40,716 nucleotides of DNA from Gnetum montanum (GCA_015680685.1 MNCI01037735.1:19511-60226); one strand, 5' to 3'. Positions 12,148 through 23,869 are shown, numbered from the stretch's first letter. Program-made: numbers and translations. The notes: a model not told the origin generated them from the sequence alone.

Positions 12148-13024
12148 TGATGAAAAGTATTTTGGTTAATTGTGTAGATGCATCAGTATAGACATAGCTC
12201 TTGTTGCATCAATACATTAGCATTGATATAGTATGTATTAACATCTATATAAATGCATGCATCACCCATCACATTTATGGCATCACCCATCCCATTTATA
12301 ACATCTTTTAATCATTTTATAGACAAACTCTTGTAGTTTTTTTCTGTGAAAATTAGAATTATTATTTCTTCTAATGCCTACAGTATGGATTGAGTAGATT
12401 ATACAAAGCTTTAATTAAGTACATAATGTACTTGGATACATTTGTATAACAATAATAAAATCAAGATTTATTCTAACCATTGCAACACTTGGCTAATAGT
12501 TTAATTTTATTTCTTGTAATTTACTTTAATTTTTGCTTTATTTTCCATGCCATTGTTAAATATTTTATTCCATCGCACTTACTAAATTCACATGAGTATA
12601 ATTGATTTCAACCATAGATGTATTAATGCTTGGTAATCCTAGTAGTGAATCACTTGGTACGTCCAATAGTGGAACACTTGGTAACCCAATAGTGTTTGTA
12701 CATGTTTAGGATGTATATGGCAAATTGGGAATAGATGCAATATGCTTAGGCTACTTTATATTTACCTTTTTCACTTAGATTAAATAGCTTAATATTCTAA
12801 TACTCTAAATATTTTAATGATAAAAAATATAATCATATGTTTTAGTCACACTTAACAATATAACTTGAGACCACACAAGCATGAATGGGAAGATAATAAT
12901 AAGCATCTTAGCACTTAGCTATCTAGGGCATCCAACTAGTCCTATGTCCACAAAATTTGATTGGATTGTGCATGAATACTTGTGATTCATATGGTTGGGT
13001 ATAGGGTTACTCCACTACTCATCA
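12148..13024 (+). repeat. 3' LTR of element B, diverged
   Basis: An 877-bp LTR from TGATGAA to CTCATCA. U3 lacks the GATATCG palindromes of the young subgroup and instead has TGCATCAAT...ATTGATA-type sequence before TATATAAATG (about 12246). Downstream is a three-unit form of the ACTTGGTAAYCC...AGTG repeat (about 12625-12700). The divergence marks B as older than A and the solo LTRs. Confidence 0.75.
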
Positions 13025-14579
13025 TCTCTTTTACCAAAATCGATAAAAGATCATAAAATTTAGCAAAAAGAACTAAATGAATTATTCATAAATATTAGGT
13101 AGTTTCACACATACAAACCAAGACTTAATCCCAATCATATTTCATACAAATCTAAAAAGAATTCAACAAAATCCAATCATGCTAATAATGCACAAATCTA
13201 TGAACTAAGACAAATAAGAAAAATGCTAAGATAACTTACCTAGAAGATAGAAGCACAATTCTCAAGCAACACATGAACATGGCCAAATGCTTTCACATAA
13301 TCATGTACATGAATCAACAAAGCCCCACATACCACCACAAGCCTTCAACTCAACAATGCTTCTATGTCCAAAAATATGGATGTTCAAAGTGCTTGGTTGA
13401 ATGGAGTGTCAGGTTTTTATGGGAAATCTACAAAAACACTTAACATAGCAAAATTATTCAAATTTTTAAAAATACAAATACAATAAAAGAAATCTACCAC
13501 AAAAGTAAGTGTAACCCATGTAACCTCCCATAAATTCAAAAGCTATACTAAAAACATAGGAATTAGAAACAACACATACCATAATAATTTAATTATTAAA
13601 ATTATTATCATGCTCATACCAAAATATGCTCATGCCATGACATGTGCATGTCATACCCATATCATAGCCTCCATGAAAAGCCTACCAAGCTCATCCATTA
13701 GGTTAGTACATACTAGCTAAAAAATATCTAATTAAATATTGCAAGAAAATTAAAGATACGTGAGCATCAAAAATAAAGCTAAAAATCTAAACTAACTAAC
13801 AAGCATAACTAAAATCCATAACATAATTGGAAGTATCAAAATTTGATCACATAAATTCTAGATATTAATGAGGTTAGTAAATACATACATTTTATAAATG
13901 CTCTTAAACCTTGGGCTTAACATGAGCTTAAAACTCAAAAAATTACAGGATACAGGGAGGCAATCTATGTTGCTAGTACTTTGGTGGATTATAAGGTAGA
14001 GAAGAAAGATATGGATGTGGTGGAATAACCACATGAGAGTAAGAAAGAAAGCAACAAGATCCTCAAGTTTGGGATTACACTAGGCAATCAATCATTGTAC
14101 TTGAAATATGAGAAAGCCCAATCTCCTCAAGAGCAAATTGAGGCTTCGAATAAAAGACTACATTTTGGAGGTTTTTCTTAATATCTCTCAAATCATAGAG
14201 GCTTAAAATGATGTATCTATGATGGGAGCCATTACACTTGAGCATGTCCTCAAAATTCTTATTTAGAGATGGTGGAAATGGTTAGGATGAGAATTATAGA
14301 TTGAATGTAACTGAGCATGAGCCTAATGTTCTATTGATATTTTTCAACAAGGACGATCAAGAGAAAGAGATGAAACTTTTGGGTTTCATCTAGTTGGTAC
14401 ATGAGGATTAACTACCTTAGTGAAAGATGGATGACTTGATGTTGAAATAAGATAGCATGTATTAAGCAGAGTGAAACATGACTAGTCTAGTGTTGCACCT
14501 TCCTTGTTAGATTGATCCTTCTTACAAAAAGGAAAAAAAAAATACGTGTGCGAGTGTGTGGGGAGAGAGAACTGAACAA
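13025..14579. other. intergenic, no confirmed gene
   Basis: AT-rich sequence without a recognisable gene. About 13950-14420 (+) shows patchy open stretches (for example KFGITLGNQSLYLKYEKAQS) broken by stops, perhaps a decayed transposon reading frame. I could not assign it. Confidence 0.4.
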
Positions 14580-14744
14580 GTAACTTTAAGTAGGGAGCAT
14601 ATATTCTTGATAGTGACTTCAAGTAGGAAGCACAACTTTCTATTATGACTCCAAGTAGGAAGCACATATTCTTGACTATGACTTTGAGTAGGAAGCATAG
14701 TTTTGGGAATTGTAACTTTAAGTAGGAAACATAAGTTTGGGGAT
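14580..14744. repeat. 33-bp minisatellite, five copies
   Basis: Five head-to-tail units of 33 bp (14580, 14613, 14646, 14679, 14712), each around TGACTTYAAGTAGGAAGCA plus a variable tail. Because 33 is a multiple of three, two minus-strand frames stay open across it. I do not regard these frames as genes. Confidence 0.85.
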
Positions 14745-14891
14745 GAAGGAATGAGTATCTTCAAATTTCTACCTACCTATCTTACTATAATGTGTAGAAA
14801 GATGATTTACATTTCAAGTAAGTCTTGCTCCATGTTGAAAAGTTGGTAGTATATGCATGAAAAAGGGCAAGCCTTTTTTTCCTTGACCTAG

Positions 14892-15459
14892 TGTGACATC
14901 CTGTTTCTAAATGCCATGGAAAACGTCAAATATACGATATATTAGACATCATGAGTACAAAGAAAATATACTAAATGCAAAATATATGTGATATTCAACA
15001 TTATGTATAAAGGAAATAATATGAAACATGCAGAATGAGAAAGAAAAGAACGCTTTATTAATATGGAATAGCATATCTGAATCATGCTCTAAGAGTGTTC
15101 CTTAGGGTTTTCTTTCTTTGGCATCTATCCTTTAGAGGCAATCCAACACTGCCACCATAGTTAGGCCTATAACCTAGCTAGAAAGGATGGCCAGTCCACT
15201 TTCTATCCTACTTCACCCAACTCTTGTGACTTACCTGTACCAAGTCTGCCACTCCATGCTTGGCATGACCTCTAAGCCCGAGTATAAATGCTTTAGATCA
15301 AGCCCCCCAAAGGTTATCTCAAGAGACATGTCTGTTATTACAACATGTCCTTTTGGATCTTAATTACAACTACCTTTTCGAGTCTTGTTATGATAACAAT
15401 AACACTTGTTATAAAGAGGCATCATCTTCATTAGGCAGTAGCATCATTTGGAACAATCT
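14892..15459 (-). repeat. possible LTR of a different Ty3/gypsy family
   Basis: TGTGACATCCTG at 14892 and GGAACA ending at 15459 give TG...CA ends. Just right of 15459, the minus strand reads a polypurine-like CCTAAGGGGGATAGAT preceded by TTCGAGGACGAAC, a string often seen between pol and the 3' LTR in chromovirus elements. This would make it the 3' LTR of a (-) element. No target duplication or second LTR was found. Confidence 0.3.
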
Positions 15460-15861
15460 ATCCCCCTTAGGTTTTGTTCGTCCTCGAACAAGTCCACATT
15501 CTTTATCTTTTTTCAACTCCAATGCTTTTGTTATGCTTCCATGCTCCAATAATTTGATTTCTCCTTTGGGCTTAAAGTTGTTTCTTGCTTATTCTGCAAA
15601 CAAGATACATATAAGAAAAAAATATATAGAAAATGAAATATTACTTCCTTAATACTTCATTTTTTTAAGATAATGACAAGAGGTGAATTAAAGATCTACC
15701 AACCACCAATCACTAGTCCTAACTAGGGTTGCATAATGTGCAGCTCGCATTTGGTTACCCAAGTGAAGACAGGGCAAATTCTTTATTTCCAACTTACATT
15801 GCCTTACATATTTCATTTATCCAATTAAAATATAAAATTAACAATAAAGAAAATAATAAGA

Positions 15862-17060
15862 TTATAAATAAAAGTAAGTGTGAGGTACTTCATGATCTTG
15901 ATCAACCTTATGAATTGATAGAAATAATTGTATATGATCGAATGGTCTTGTTTGAGATGGCAAGACTTGATCTTGATTCTTCTCCACTTCTTCTTTAAAA
16001 ATTAACTCTAGTAACTTGGAAAAATTGGACATTGTACCAAATATAATCTAACATCTTAATGAAGAATGTTGTTGATCCATCCTCATTAATCATAGCAGAG
16101 TAATTGGTGAACTATGGTTCTTTATGAGTACTATTCATCAAAGTCATCTATTCCTAAATTCTAAAATTTGATTTATCTATTGAAGATTCAAAATAAGTAG
16201 AATATGCACTGGCCAATGGAATTGCATGTTGAATTGATGGAAATATCTTCTTCCAATTAGGTTCATCTTCCAAATATTTCTTTATAGATCCATATTTTAA
16301 GAATTGATAAACACTACTTCCAACTTTTGCATTGAAGTCTCCACAAAGAATAAATGGAACTGGATCATTATAACTCAAGAGTAACTTATTCTTTAAACTT
16401 CCTCTATTTGTTTAATCAAGTATGCTCCTTGACACAGTCTAACATCTGAACATGTTGATTTGGCAATTAAATGTGTGTTGACTATGCATACACATCTTCC
16501 TGATGAATGGATTTTTAGAATAACTATCAAGGCTATGTGATTTTTCTGAAATCTTGACTATTCTTTCTTTTCCATCTCTTGAAGTTATGAAATTTCAAAA
16601 ATCATATTTTCTAAACTTCATTCAAACCTTTGCACCAATTCAAACTTGACTTCTTTATAAAAGATCACACACCCATCCATCGTGTGATTTCTGCAATATG
16701 CTAAGCTATACGATTCAAAAAAAGAACTCCCATAAGAACCTTTTTGCTTGTAAATACCTCTATCTCCCATCTTTTCTAAATCTAGTTGAAATTGATATAG
16801 AAATTCCCATGGCAAGATTTCCTGTAGGCACAAAACATCAGCATCCAAATCTTGTAATTCTACTAAAATGCATGGATATCAATATTTGTGCCAATCCAAG
16901 GCCCATGATGGATATAATGGATGTTGTTTCTCACTCACTAGGGGTCGTGCAAGCACATTGTATGTTGCAACTTTCATTCTCATTCTTGAATTCTCTTTTG
17001 AATCATTTCTCTTTACGAGTATCATACTCCTTGTTGAAACAAGATTTTGAGTCTCCATGT
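15862..17060 (-). pseudogene. CCR4-like EEP-domain deadenylase pseudogene
   Basis: A decayed copy of a CCR4-type mRNA poly(A) nuclease (endonuclease/exonuclease/phosphatase fold). Reading leftward: KVATYNVLA...YPSWALDWHKY (about 16985-16885), DADVLCLQE (about 16845) with the metal-binding Glu, MDGCVIFYK (about 16670), HIALIVIL and CVCIVNTHL (about 16530-16470), FILCGDFNAKVGS (about 16350-16315) with Asp and Asn, LASAYSTYF, LDYIWYN (about 16055), and LPSQTRPFDHIQLFL near 15960-15920, ending at a TAA at 15862-15864. Conserved blocks follow each other with little extra sequence, so introns seem absent and a retrocopy is likely. At least three frameshifts and several stops disable it. The LRR region expected in yeast-type CCR4 is not seen, as in plant homologues. 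No poly(A) tail was identified. Confidence 0.8.
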
Positions 17061-17905
17061 TGTTTTACCATATGTTTTGATAGCAAGATGGATTAATATA
17101 CATCATTGAAGATTATTTTGTTTCATCAATTGATTCTCCAACTAATCATCAACTGAAACTACATTATCTCATTTTAGCAATATATAAATACATTACCAAA
17201 TTTTAGTAATATATAATTATATCATCTAATTCTTAACGACCTTTCTAGCCCCCTTAAAGACACTAACTCGAGCAGTGTAACTAATAACATGCCATAGAGA
17301 TCTTAAGGCTATCTAAAAGGGTTATTTTGCCAACAAGGGATGATTAGCTATCCTTACGTTGTCGGCTTTTAAGGTGTAGTTTCATGATATCATGAAATTA
17401 TTAGGTACCTGAATGATAAAGCTAACCTCACCATTGAGTTCATAAGGGTGAAAATTGTTGAAAATGATTATTCATATGTTGAAAAAAAACATTGTATACT
17501 TAAGTTGTGCTAAAATTAAGCATTTGAGGGTCTTAAGGCACTATATTGGGCAAGGGATGAAAACTAATTTTTAGGGTTTTCTAAGAGAGATCTGATTTAA
17601 CTATTGTGTTTAGAAATCAGTAAAAAGGACTCTTTGTTCATCAAATGAGTCTTCTGGAATTAAATATTATGGCTTCTAAAGTCTAAAATCTTTTTGGTGC
17701 AAAAAACAAGACTTCCCGGAAGGTTACTCATCCCAAACAATACTTCAAGATGAACGTGCTTAATTATGGTATTCTTATTTTACATATTGCCAATGCATCA
17801 AATTTTATTTTTGAAAATTTTCCCAATTTTTCATCAATGAACAGAAATTTTAAATTTTCCCATTAGTTGACAGAAAACTGAAGAGCGCCAGAAAGAAAGG
17901 AGGGC
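17061..17905. other. intergenic, nothing recognised
   Basis: AT-rich DNA with short direct repeats of TTTTAGYAATATATAA near 17172-17215. No coding or RNA gene supported. Confidence 0.5.
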
Positions 17906-17906
17906 T

Positions 17907-18075
17907 GTTATGGATGACATTGACAGTGCTCGGGATAGACTGTTATGAACCATGTCGTTGATGTCTGCAGTGCCCGAAATAAACCGTAATGAATGGATCG
18001 TTATGAACGACCTCGTTGATGTCGACTGTTATGGACAATGTCGGTGGTGCCCGAAATAAACCGTAATGAGTGGAG
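17907..18075 (+). repeat. degenerate tandem repeats upstream of the host gene
   Basis: Related units start TGTTATGRA at about 17907, 17941, 18001 and 18027. The string GTGCCCGAAATAAACCGTAA occurs twice, at about 17970 and 18049. The block is GC-richer than its surroundings and ends about 440 bp before the host gene's ATG, so it could be part of the promoter or a small insertion. Confidence 0.6.
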
Positions 18076-18517
18076 TGGCCGCCTTTGCTGGGCCGTTTGG
18101 CAGGTCCGGCCGACCGGCCCTGCAAAAGGGTTATTTTTTTGTTGGTTTCCTTTTAAATACAAACTTGTGGGCGTCGGGTTTTTTTTTAAATACAACCTTG
18201 GGGGGCCGGGCTCGAATCCGTGACCTCCAGTTCCCAAAAGTTTTTTAAAAAAGAAAATTAAAAATTAATTTTAAATTTTTTTTAAAAAAACACTTTTTTA
18301 ATTTTAAAATTGCGCATAACTTATCTTTCCTGATTTTGATAAAATTTGTACCGTTTGAGAAACGTTAAAGACCCCACCATGTAATCTTAAATATCGTCGC
18401 TACTAGCCCGCCAGGAGCAATTTCAAATCACGGACTCTGGACGTTTTTAGTTAAGCGTTCTCTGGTTTGTGCCCTGCAGCTTTGTTTCTGTGAAGATTGC
18501 GTTTGTTCATTTCTGCT
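18076..18517 (+). promoter_or_regulatory. upstream region and 5' UTR of the host gene
   Basis: The 442 bp before the start codon. A GC-rich stretch (18076-18225) includes GGCTCGAATCC (about 18208), resembling a tRNA-type B box but without the rest of a tRNA. An A/T-homopolymer-rich stretch follows, then mixed sequence (18330-18517) that probably holds the transcription start. No clear TATA box. Confidence 0.35.
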
Positions 18518-21500
18518 ATGGCGTCGACCTGTAGAGAATTTCCCACGCCATATCCTGGTGCGCTCACACACTTTTGATTGCTTTTGTTTTTCTTTTCATC
18601 ATTTTTTCTTGGTGTTTTGTTATTCCGCAAAAATGTTTCGTGGCTTTTTAAAGAACGAAGAATTTGCTGCATTTTTTTATCTGTTTGGAGGAAAGTGTCT
18701 TTATAAATGATTACGAATCTGTTTGTTTCGTGTTCTTCCTAAAACCCTAAGTCCAGAAGGCAAATTTGTGGCGTTTTAAGGTTTAACGGTGTGCTTTGCA
18801 TGGAATGACTATTCAAAATTTGTGCTTCCGAGGCAAATTGTATTCAAATATTGTATGAATCAAAATTTGTGCTATTCTCACTTAAGTTGTCTTTATTTTT
18901 ACTGTGGCTGGTTTACTTAGTTACCTTTTAATATTTAGGTGCCAATTTATATGTCAAAATAGATTTTGAATGCAATTTTAGACGTTTTGAGACTTGTTCA
19001 TTTGGTTTTTGGTTGAAAATTAACGGAGGAAATCTACATTTCAGGGCTTTTCAGCTACATAGAAAAGGAAAAGTGATATTCATTGTAATAATGATTTATG
19101 AAATTAGACGCCTTTCTTTGTAGATTATCTGTCGAAATAGAATATAGATTTTTCGACATGAGACCGTGCAATTTGTATATCTGATGAACCCTTCTGCTTT
19201 GTTTGAAAAGAGTAGCAGGCTGGAATTTTTTTTCCCCTTTCATTGATCCGATTTATGTAAGCTTGAACTTTTTATGCTGTTAGAAATCATGGACAAATGC
19301 AAGCTAAAAAGGTCTTTTCCCTTGAGTTGATATTTAAATTGCAAAGCGATAAGCAAATTGTTATCATCATCTAGATCTGTATGTATGTTTTGAGGCTTTT
19401 ATAACATCAAGTCTCATACGGGGCTGCAGTCATAGATGCTATATTTTATGCTTAGTAATTCATGTTCTGTATTCAATTTTGCTTTTCTCACCCAGTGCTT
19501 TGTCTTAAGATTTCCTTCAATTACAACTGCTTTTTCAATCTCCTCCATATTTTTCAGGAAAATCTAAATGCAAACGTGTCACCTCATTGCACTCCCTTGA
19601 TAAAGAAAACAAGAAAGATACAGAGACAAACCAGCTCAAGGTTGATATCTCAAGGTGATAATGCATGTTATGTGGTGGATCTTCCATTTATGTTATTTCC
19701 CCAAAACACACTCTTGCCTTCTACAGGAGTAAAACTATACTTTCTAACGTCAGCCTATTACCACTTTCATTTCAGGACAACCACTGGTTTAAAGAGCAAG
19801 ATCCTCAACCCTGGCGAAAACTCAACTAAAGAGAAGCATGCCAAAGAACAAGGTCTCCCGATGTCATCTTCAGTTAATTCTCTATCTGGTATGAAGAGAA
19901 CCAAGTCCCTCAAGAAATTGCTTTCAGTGTCATTTCAAGAGGCACAATTTCAACATAAAACCAAGACTTCTACAGGAGAAGGCTCCAGACCTAGCAGCAG
20001 GTCAGTGACATCCTTGAAAATCACGAGGCCTTCTCAAACTAGAAAAGTCAATAAATTAAACACACCGACCTACTGGTTAGAGCAAATCATACTTGCAGAA
20101 TCATTGGAAATGCATTCAATAGCCTTGGGATTTTTCAATCTTGCTATTGAGGCAAATGTTCAGGTAAGTTTGATTTTGGTTAGGTTAAATAAAAGAATTT
20201 GTAAGGAATTTTAACCAGGAACAACTATATCTCTGCAGCCTCTACAACGCCTTCGCAATGCTTTGAAATTATACACAAGAAAGTATGAAATGCTGAAGCT
20301 AGGGGATGTTACCAAGGGAGTTATGCAGAAATATGGTATTTTGGAGAAGACCAGTATAGCCGAGTCGGGTGAGCACACAATAAGCGTAGTTTAGTTTTCT
20401 TCTTATGAACTAAAAATTATTGCATATCCGGTAGTTTTTATGTGCCATGATGAAAAATAAGCTTTAGATTTTTCTTTTTCATTTTTTTTTAAATTTTGTT
20501 TTAGATACCCAATCCATAGGAGTGCAAAATGCTGCATCAAAGATGCTCAAAATAGGTGGGAATGATGTTGTTGCAACTCCTAACAGTAAAGAATCAGCAG
20601 ATGGTGAACCTCATTCATGCATTTTTTCATCACCCGGGGAAAATGGATTTCTTTCTTGTGACTTGGAAATGAAAAATGACGCATTTGGAGATTCTAGCAA
20701 TAAGAAACCACATGAAAGCGAACCTCGGTCAACAATGCAAATTGGAGAAATTGGGTTTGTATCCTGTGCCTCAGAATTATCCCAAATGTCAAACAAAACT
20801 AGCAGTAAAGGCGAGGACGACAATCAGGATATCAGCAGCAGCAATGGCCCTATGAAAGAAGTTATTGCAGAAGTTAGCAAAATTGATGTTAATGATGGAC
20901 AGGTAAAAGATAAAAACGATGGAGACACGGAAGTTGGACAGGCTAGTAGTTCAAGTATCATTTTTGATTTAGAAGAAGATGAGGATAAGCTTTCTCTATT
21001 TAGTGTCAGTGAAAATCTTGGCAAAGTAAATAAGGATGTCATCGATGAAGCGAAGAGCATAAACTGTACTGTTAAAAGAAAAGCGATTCAAGGAAGAAAA
21101 TGCACTCCTGCAAGAGTTTCTTCTCAAAGGATGTCAAAGTTGAAACCCACAGGCAAAAGGGAAGCCAGTGTGCCTGCGAAGAATTCTCTAGGCATCAGAG
21201 CAACGAATCCCTCTAATAATTCTCTCGAGAAAACTGAAGCATATGCACACAAAAGCTGCCAGCAAGAGAGAGAAACAGGTTCAAAGAAAACACTACCAGG
21301 TAACCTTCCTTGAGTGGTTTTACTTAATTGCTTATACATGATTTTTCTTGTTAACATGGTTTATTCTTGTGCAGATGATTCCGTTGGCAATAAATCGCAA
21401 CTGGCTTCTGAATTGGTAATTTTGTTTCAATACCTTCCTTGCTCATCAATCTCAAATTTTATAGATGGCATCGTTTCTCATGTGGAACGAATTTTTTATT

Positions 21501-21942
21501 CAAAGAAAATAATAAGCTTAATTTTAGTATTTTTTTTCAGATTCCAGAGGACCACCATAAAAAAGAAAGTGAAGCGTCCAAGACATCAAAAATCGGTAAA
21601 GATAATATCGTCAATTTTCATCCTATAATATTTTATTAGTATTGGATTTTTTTTGCCGAGAGTTGACCATAAATAAAATTTGGAGTATTTCTACTATGAA
21701 CGCTTCCTACAATAGATTTGGTGACCATCTTAAATCTAGGTGACTTGTTTTTGACTTCTTACTTTTCAATTGATCCAACAGCAGAAAAATGTACAGGGCA
21801 AAAAGGTTTTTCCTCAACCTCGAGTCTGAAAACTAAAAACCTTGATGTTAAAAGCATGAATGCGGGTGCTCTGTCAGAACTATTACAGTCGTTACCGGGT
21901 GATGATGAGAGTGATCACTGCTGCAATGGTTGTGGTCCCTAG
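18518..21942 (+). CDS. plant-specific uncharacterised Ser/Lys-rich protein, eight exons (568 aa frame)
   Basis: Exons: 18518-18557, 19558-19654, 19776-20163, 20239-20368, 20505-21299, 21375-21415, 21541-21595, 21782-21942. All introns are GT-AG and the phases join into one 1707-nt frame. The protein starts MASTCREFPTPYPG. Residues about 70-95 hold SLSGMKRTKSLKKLLSVSF. A helical segment at about 150-215 (YWLEQIILAESLEMHSIALG, then PLQRLRNALKLYTRKYEMLK) resembles plant proteins often given meaningless names such as 'unc-89-like'. The middle (exon 5) is acidic, Ser-rich and probably disordered. The end is GALSELLQSLPGDDESDHCC plus a Cys pair. Intron 1 is 1 kb. The TAG at 21940-21942 is probably premature, since conserved sequence continues in frame. 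Function unknown; no catalytic motif seen. It may be a recent pseudogene or encode a truncated protein. Confidence 0.75.
18558..19557 (+). other. intron 1 of the host gene
   Basis: A 1000-bp intron (GTGCGC...TTTTTCAG). Splicing at these sites is what keeps exon 2 in the frame GKSKCKRVTSLHSLDKENKK; leaving the sequence unspliced would read a different frame. No gene or element inside. Confidence 0.6.
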
Positions 21943-22940
21943 AGTAAACGGGACATTGCCTGGGAAATTACTGCAGTAAAGAAGCTAGGTATTACTTTGA
22001 GAAACCGTGTGGATGCTCTTGGGGAAGTTCAGCAGCATAATTCCTCAACAACGGATGAATCGGCAAAAGAAACAAGTGAAGCAGCTTCAACTAAAGAAGC
22101 CAATAATCCTCACGAAGTTAGTAATGACGTTGAGATGCAGCATACTAATGCAACACCTACCTTGGTGAAAAAAACAAATGACTTAAATAGGGATGTGAAT
22201 CCCCATGAACATTCTCAAAACATTGAACAGCATGATTCCCTTGGAACAGAGGCCTTGAAGGAAGAAACCAGGAAAGGGGAGGTATCTCAGGGTGATAAAA
22301 ATGATTTTCGATCAAGTACAATACACTTAAGAGCCCTGTGAGAAACAGGTTTGCCTTTGTCGTTGAAACTTCAAGGCGTCTCTTCTCATTCTTTTTATTC
22401 CTGCAACTTTTGGCAAGGACAGTACAGCAAGACTCTCGAGGACTACATATCAACCACAAACGCATGATCGAATATGACTCCGCAAAGCGGGTTGAACAAA
22501 GCAGCCCACAGAAATGTGCCTCGACCTTGCTACCGTTGCCAGAAAACGCAGCTGCACACCATATTGAGAAGACTCCTAAAAAGCAGAGTGGAGAATCTTC
22601 AAAGTGGGTTAGTAGGTATTAGCACCATCTAACGACCCTTATCTTCTTTTATGATTACCTTAACGTTGGTTGGTCAACTTTAACAGGGTAAAAGAAATTG
22701 CAAGACCAGCACGGGTAGTAGAAAGTATTTATCCCGGGACTCATGCACGTCCTCTGGTCAGATCTCATATTTTAAATAAACCATATTTAGGATCATAACG
22801 TCTGTTTTGGAAGTAATGTAGATGGCAATTCTCTATGGCGCTAAAATAACGTGTGTTTGGTTACGCAGGTTCAAGCACACATAAAATGATACTTAGATCA
22901 AGCAGGAAAAGCTAAGTTGTCTGGGTCATTTGTGTTTTAA
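21943..22940 (+). pseudogene. disabled 3' part of the host gene
   Basis: After the TAG the same frame stays open for 132 codons (SKRDIAWEITAVKKLGITLR, then NRVDALGEV) to a TGA at 22339-22341, and looks like continued conserved protein. Near 22310 the reading shifts to TLKSPVRNRFAFVVETSRR in another phase; around 22370-22450 a third phase (IPATFGKDSTARLSRTTYQP) looks ancestral, and then AKRVEQSSPQK and SGESSKWV return. Two small exons follow: 22687-22756 (VKEIARPARVVESIYPGTHA) and 22869 onward (VQAHIK, TGA at 22887, then YLDQAGKAKLSGSFVF, TAA at 22938). The donor after SSKW near 22608 is not a clean GT in the needed phase. Together this indicates a genomic, intron-bearing gene decaying from its 3' end. 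Confidence 0.6.
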
Positions 22941-23417
22941 GTGAAATTCTCGCTTTCATAGCAATTATTGCAGATTTTTATGCAAGCTGGTTTGTCAGCA
23001 TTTAAGATTTTAGAGAACTTGGACAAATGCCAGTTCAGTGAACTTAAACAAAATTATCCCTCTAATTCTATGTTGAAACTCAACCAAAATGATCATTCAA
23101 ATTTTATTTTGAATGTTATTTGGATGTCAAACTATTCAAAATTTCATCTTCAAACTTTCTATAACACCAAACGTATTATCTATTTAAGCTTTGTGCTCTG
23201 CATGGTTTCAGAATCACTTCCCTTGTTTCCGTAATATAATGCTCTGAAAGGTCTCACTTTTATCTTCATTGGAAATTTCTCTATTTGACTTTTCTTGAGG
23301 GGTGCTTTAATTTATATTTTAATTTTGTTAATATTAATTTTATTAAAGCTTTATCATTTTTTATTTTTATTTTTACAATTTTAAAATGTATATCTAACTT
23401 GTAACTTGCTTCAAACA
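22941..23417. other. downstream flank, nothing recognised
   Basis: AT-rich sequence after the host gene, probably including its former 3' UTR. No gene, clear polyadenylation site or repeat boundary identified before the LTR fragment. Confidence 0.4.
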
Positions 23418-23869
23418 ATAACACTACTAGGTTACCAAGTAATTACAATTAAGTGCTCAAGATTACTTGTACTAATTTTTCTTAATGACAAAAACAATAA
23501 AAAGAAATAATTTATAAACATTAAGTAAGAAAAACAATAAGCATTTAAGTAATTAAAAATAATAATAAGGCTAAGTGGATGTTGCAATCTCTATCTTTAT
23601 TGTCAAACATGTAATGTATCCAAGTATGTCACACTCAAATAAGGATGTCATATAATCACTTAACATCACACTGTAGGCATGCACTAGAAAACAAACTAAC
23701 AAACCTTGAAATCTATCAAAATCTATCTTTAAATCTATGAATCTATGTCCCAACCATGCACCTAAGTGTTGTCTTTATATCAAATCCCCAACATTGAAGG
23801 TTGTGCCTTGATATCAGATACCCAATAACATGGCTCCAATATCAGAGCCCTACAAAACATGACTCATCA
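23418..23869 (-). repeat. truncated LTR, antisense to element D
   Basis: Matches the right-hand half of the LTRs at 10876 and 27516, starting around ACACTACTAGGTTACCAAG and ending CATGACTCATCA at 23869. About 390 bp of its left side is missing. The intact end abuts the integrase remnant of element D exactly, so it was inserted in D's pol and then lost its left half together with upstream pol. Target duplication cannot be checked. Confidence 0.75.

Larger units (their letters stand above)
6468..13024 (+). mobile_element. Element B: 3' part of an older family member
   Basis: B has no visible left end; A is inserted into its post-pol linker at 6467/6468. It runs linker (6468-8256), extra ORF (8257-11973, split by a solo LTR), polypurine tract (12137-12147), 3' LTR (12148-13024). 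Linker, ORF and LTR align in the same order with element D. Gag and pol, if still present, lie left of the window. Confidence 0.75.

Noticed and set aside
14482-14764. Two overlapping minus-strand frames with repeated FLLEVTI-like residues
   Set aside because: They are translations of the 33-bp minisatellite; no start context or domain.
18185-18230. tRNA-like B box (GGCTCGAATCC)
   Set aside because: No A box, anticodon arm or acceptor stem could be found, so it is not a tRNA gene; a SINE fragment remains possible but unsupported.
19462-20214. Single 250-codon frame read straight through as one exon
   Set aside because: Splicing at 19654/19776 and 18557/19558 gives a frame with consistent phases and better protein sequence; the residues at 19655-19775 (AYYHFHF-type) look like intron.
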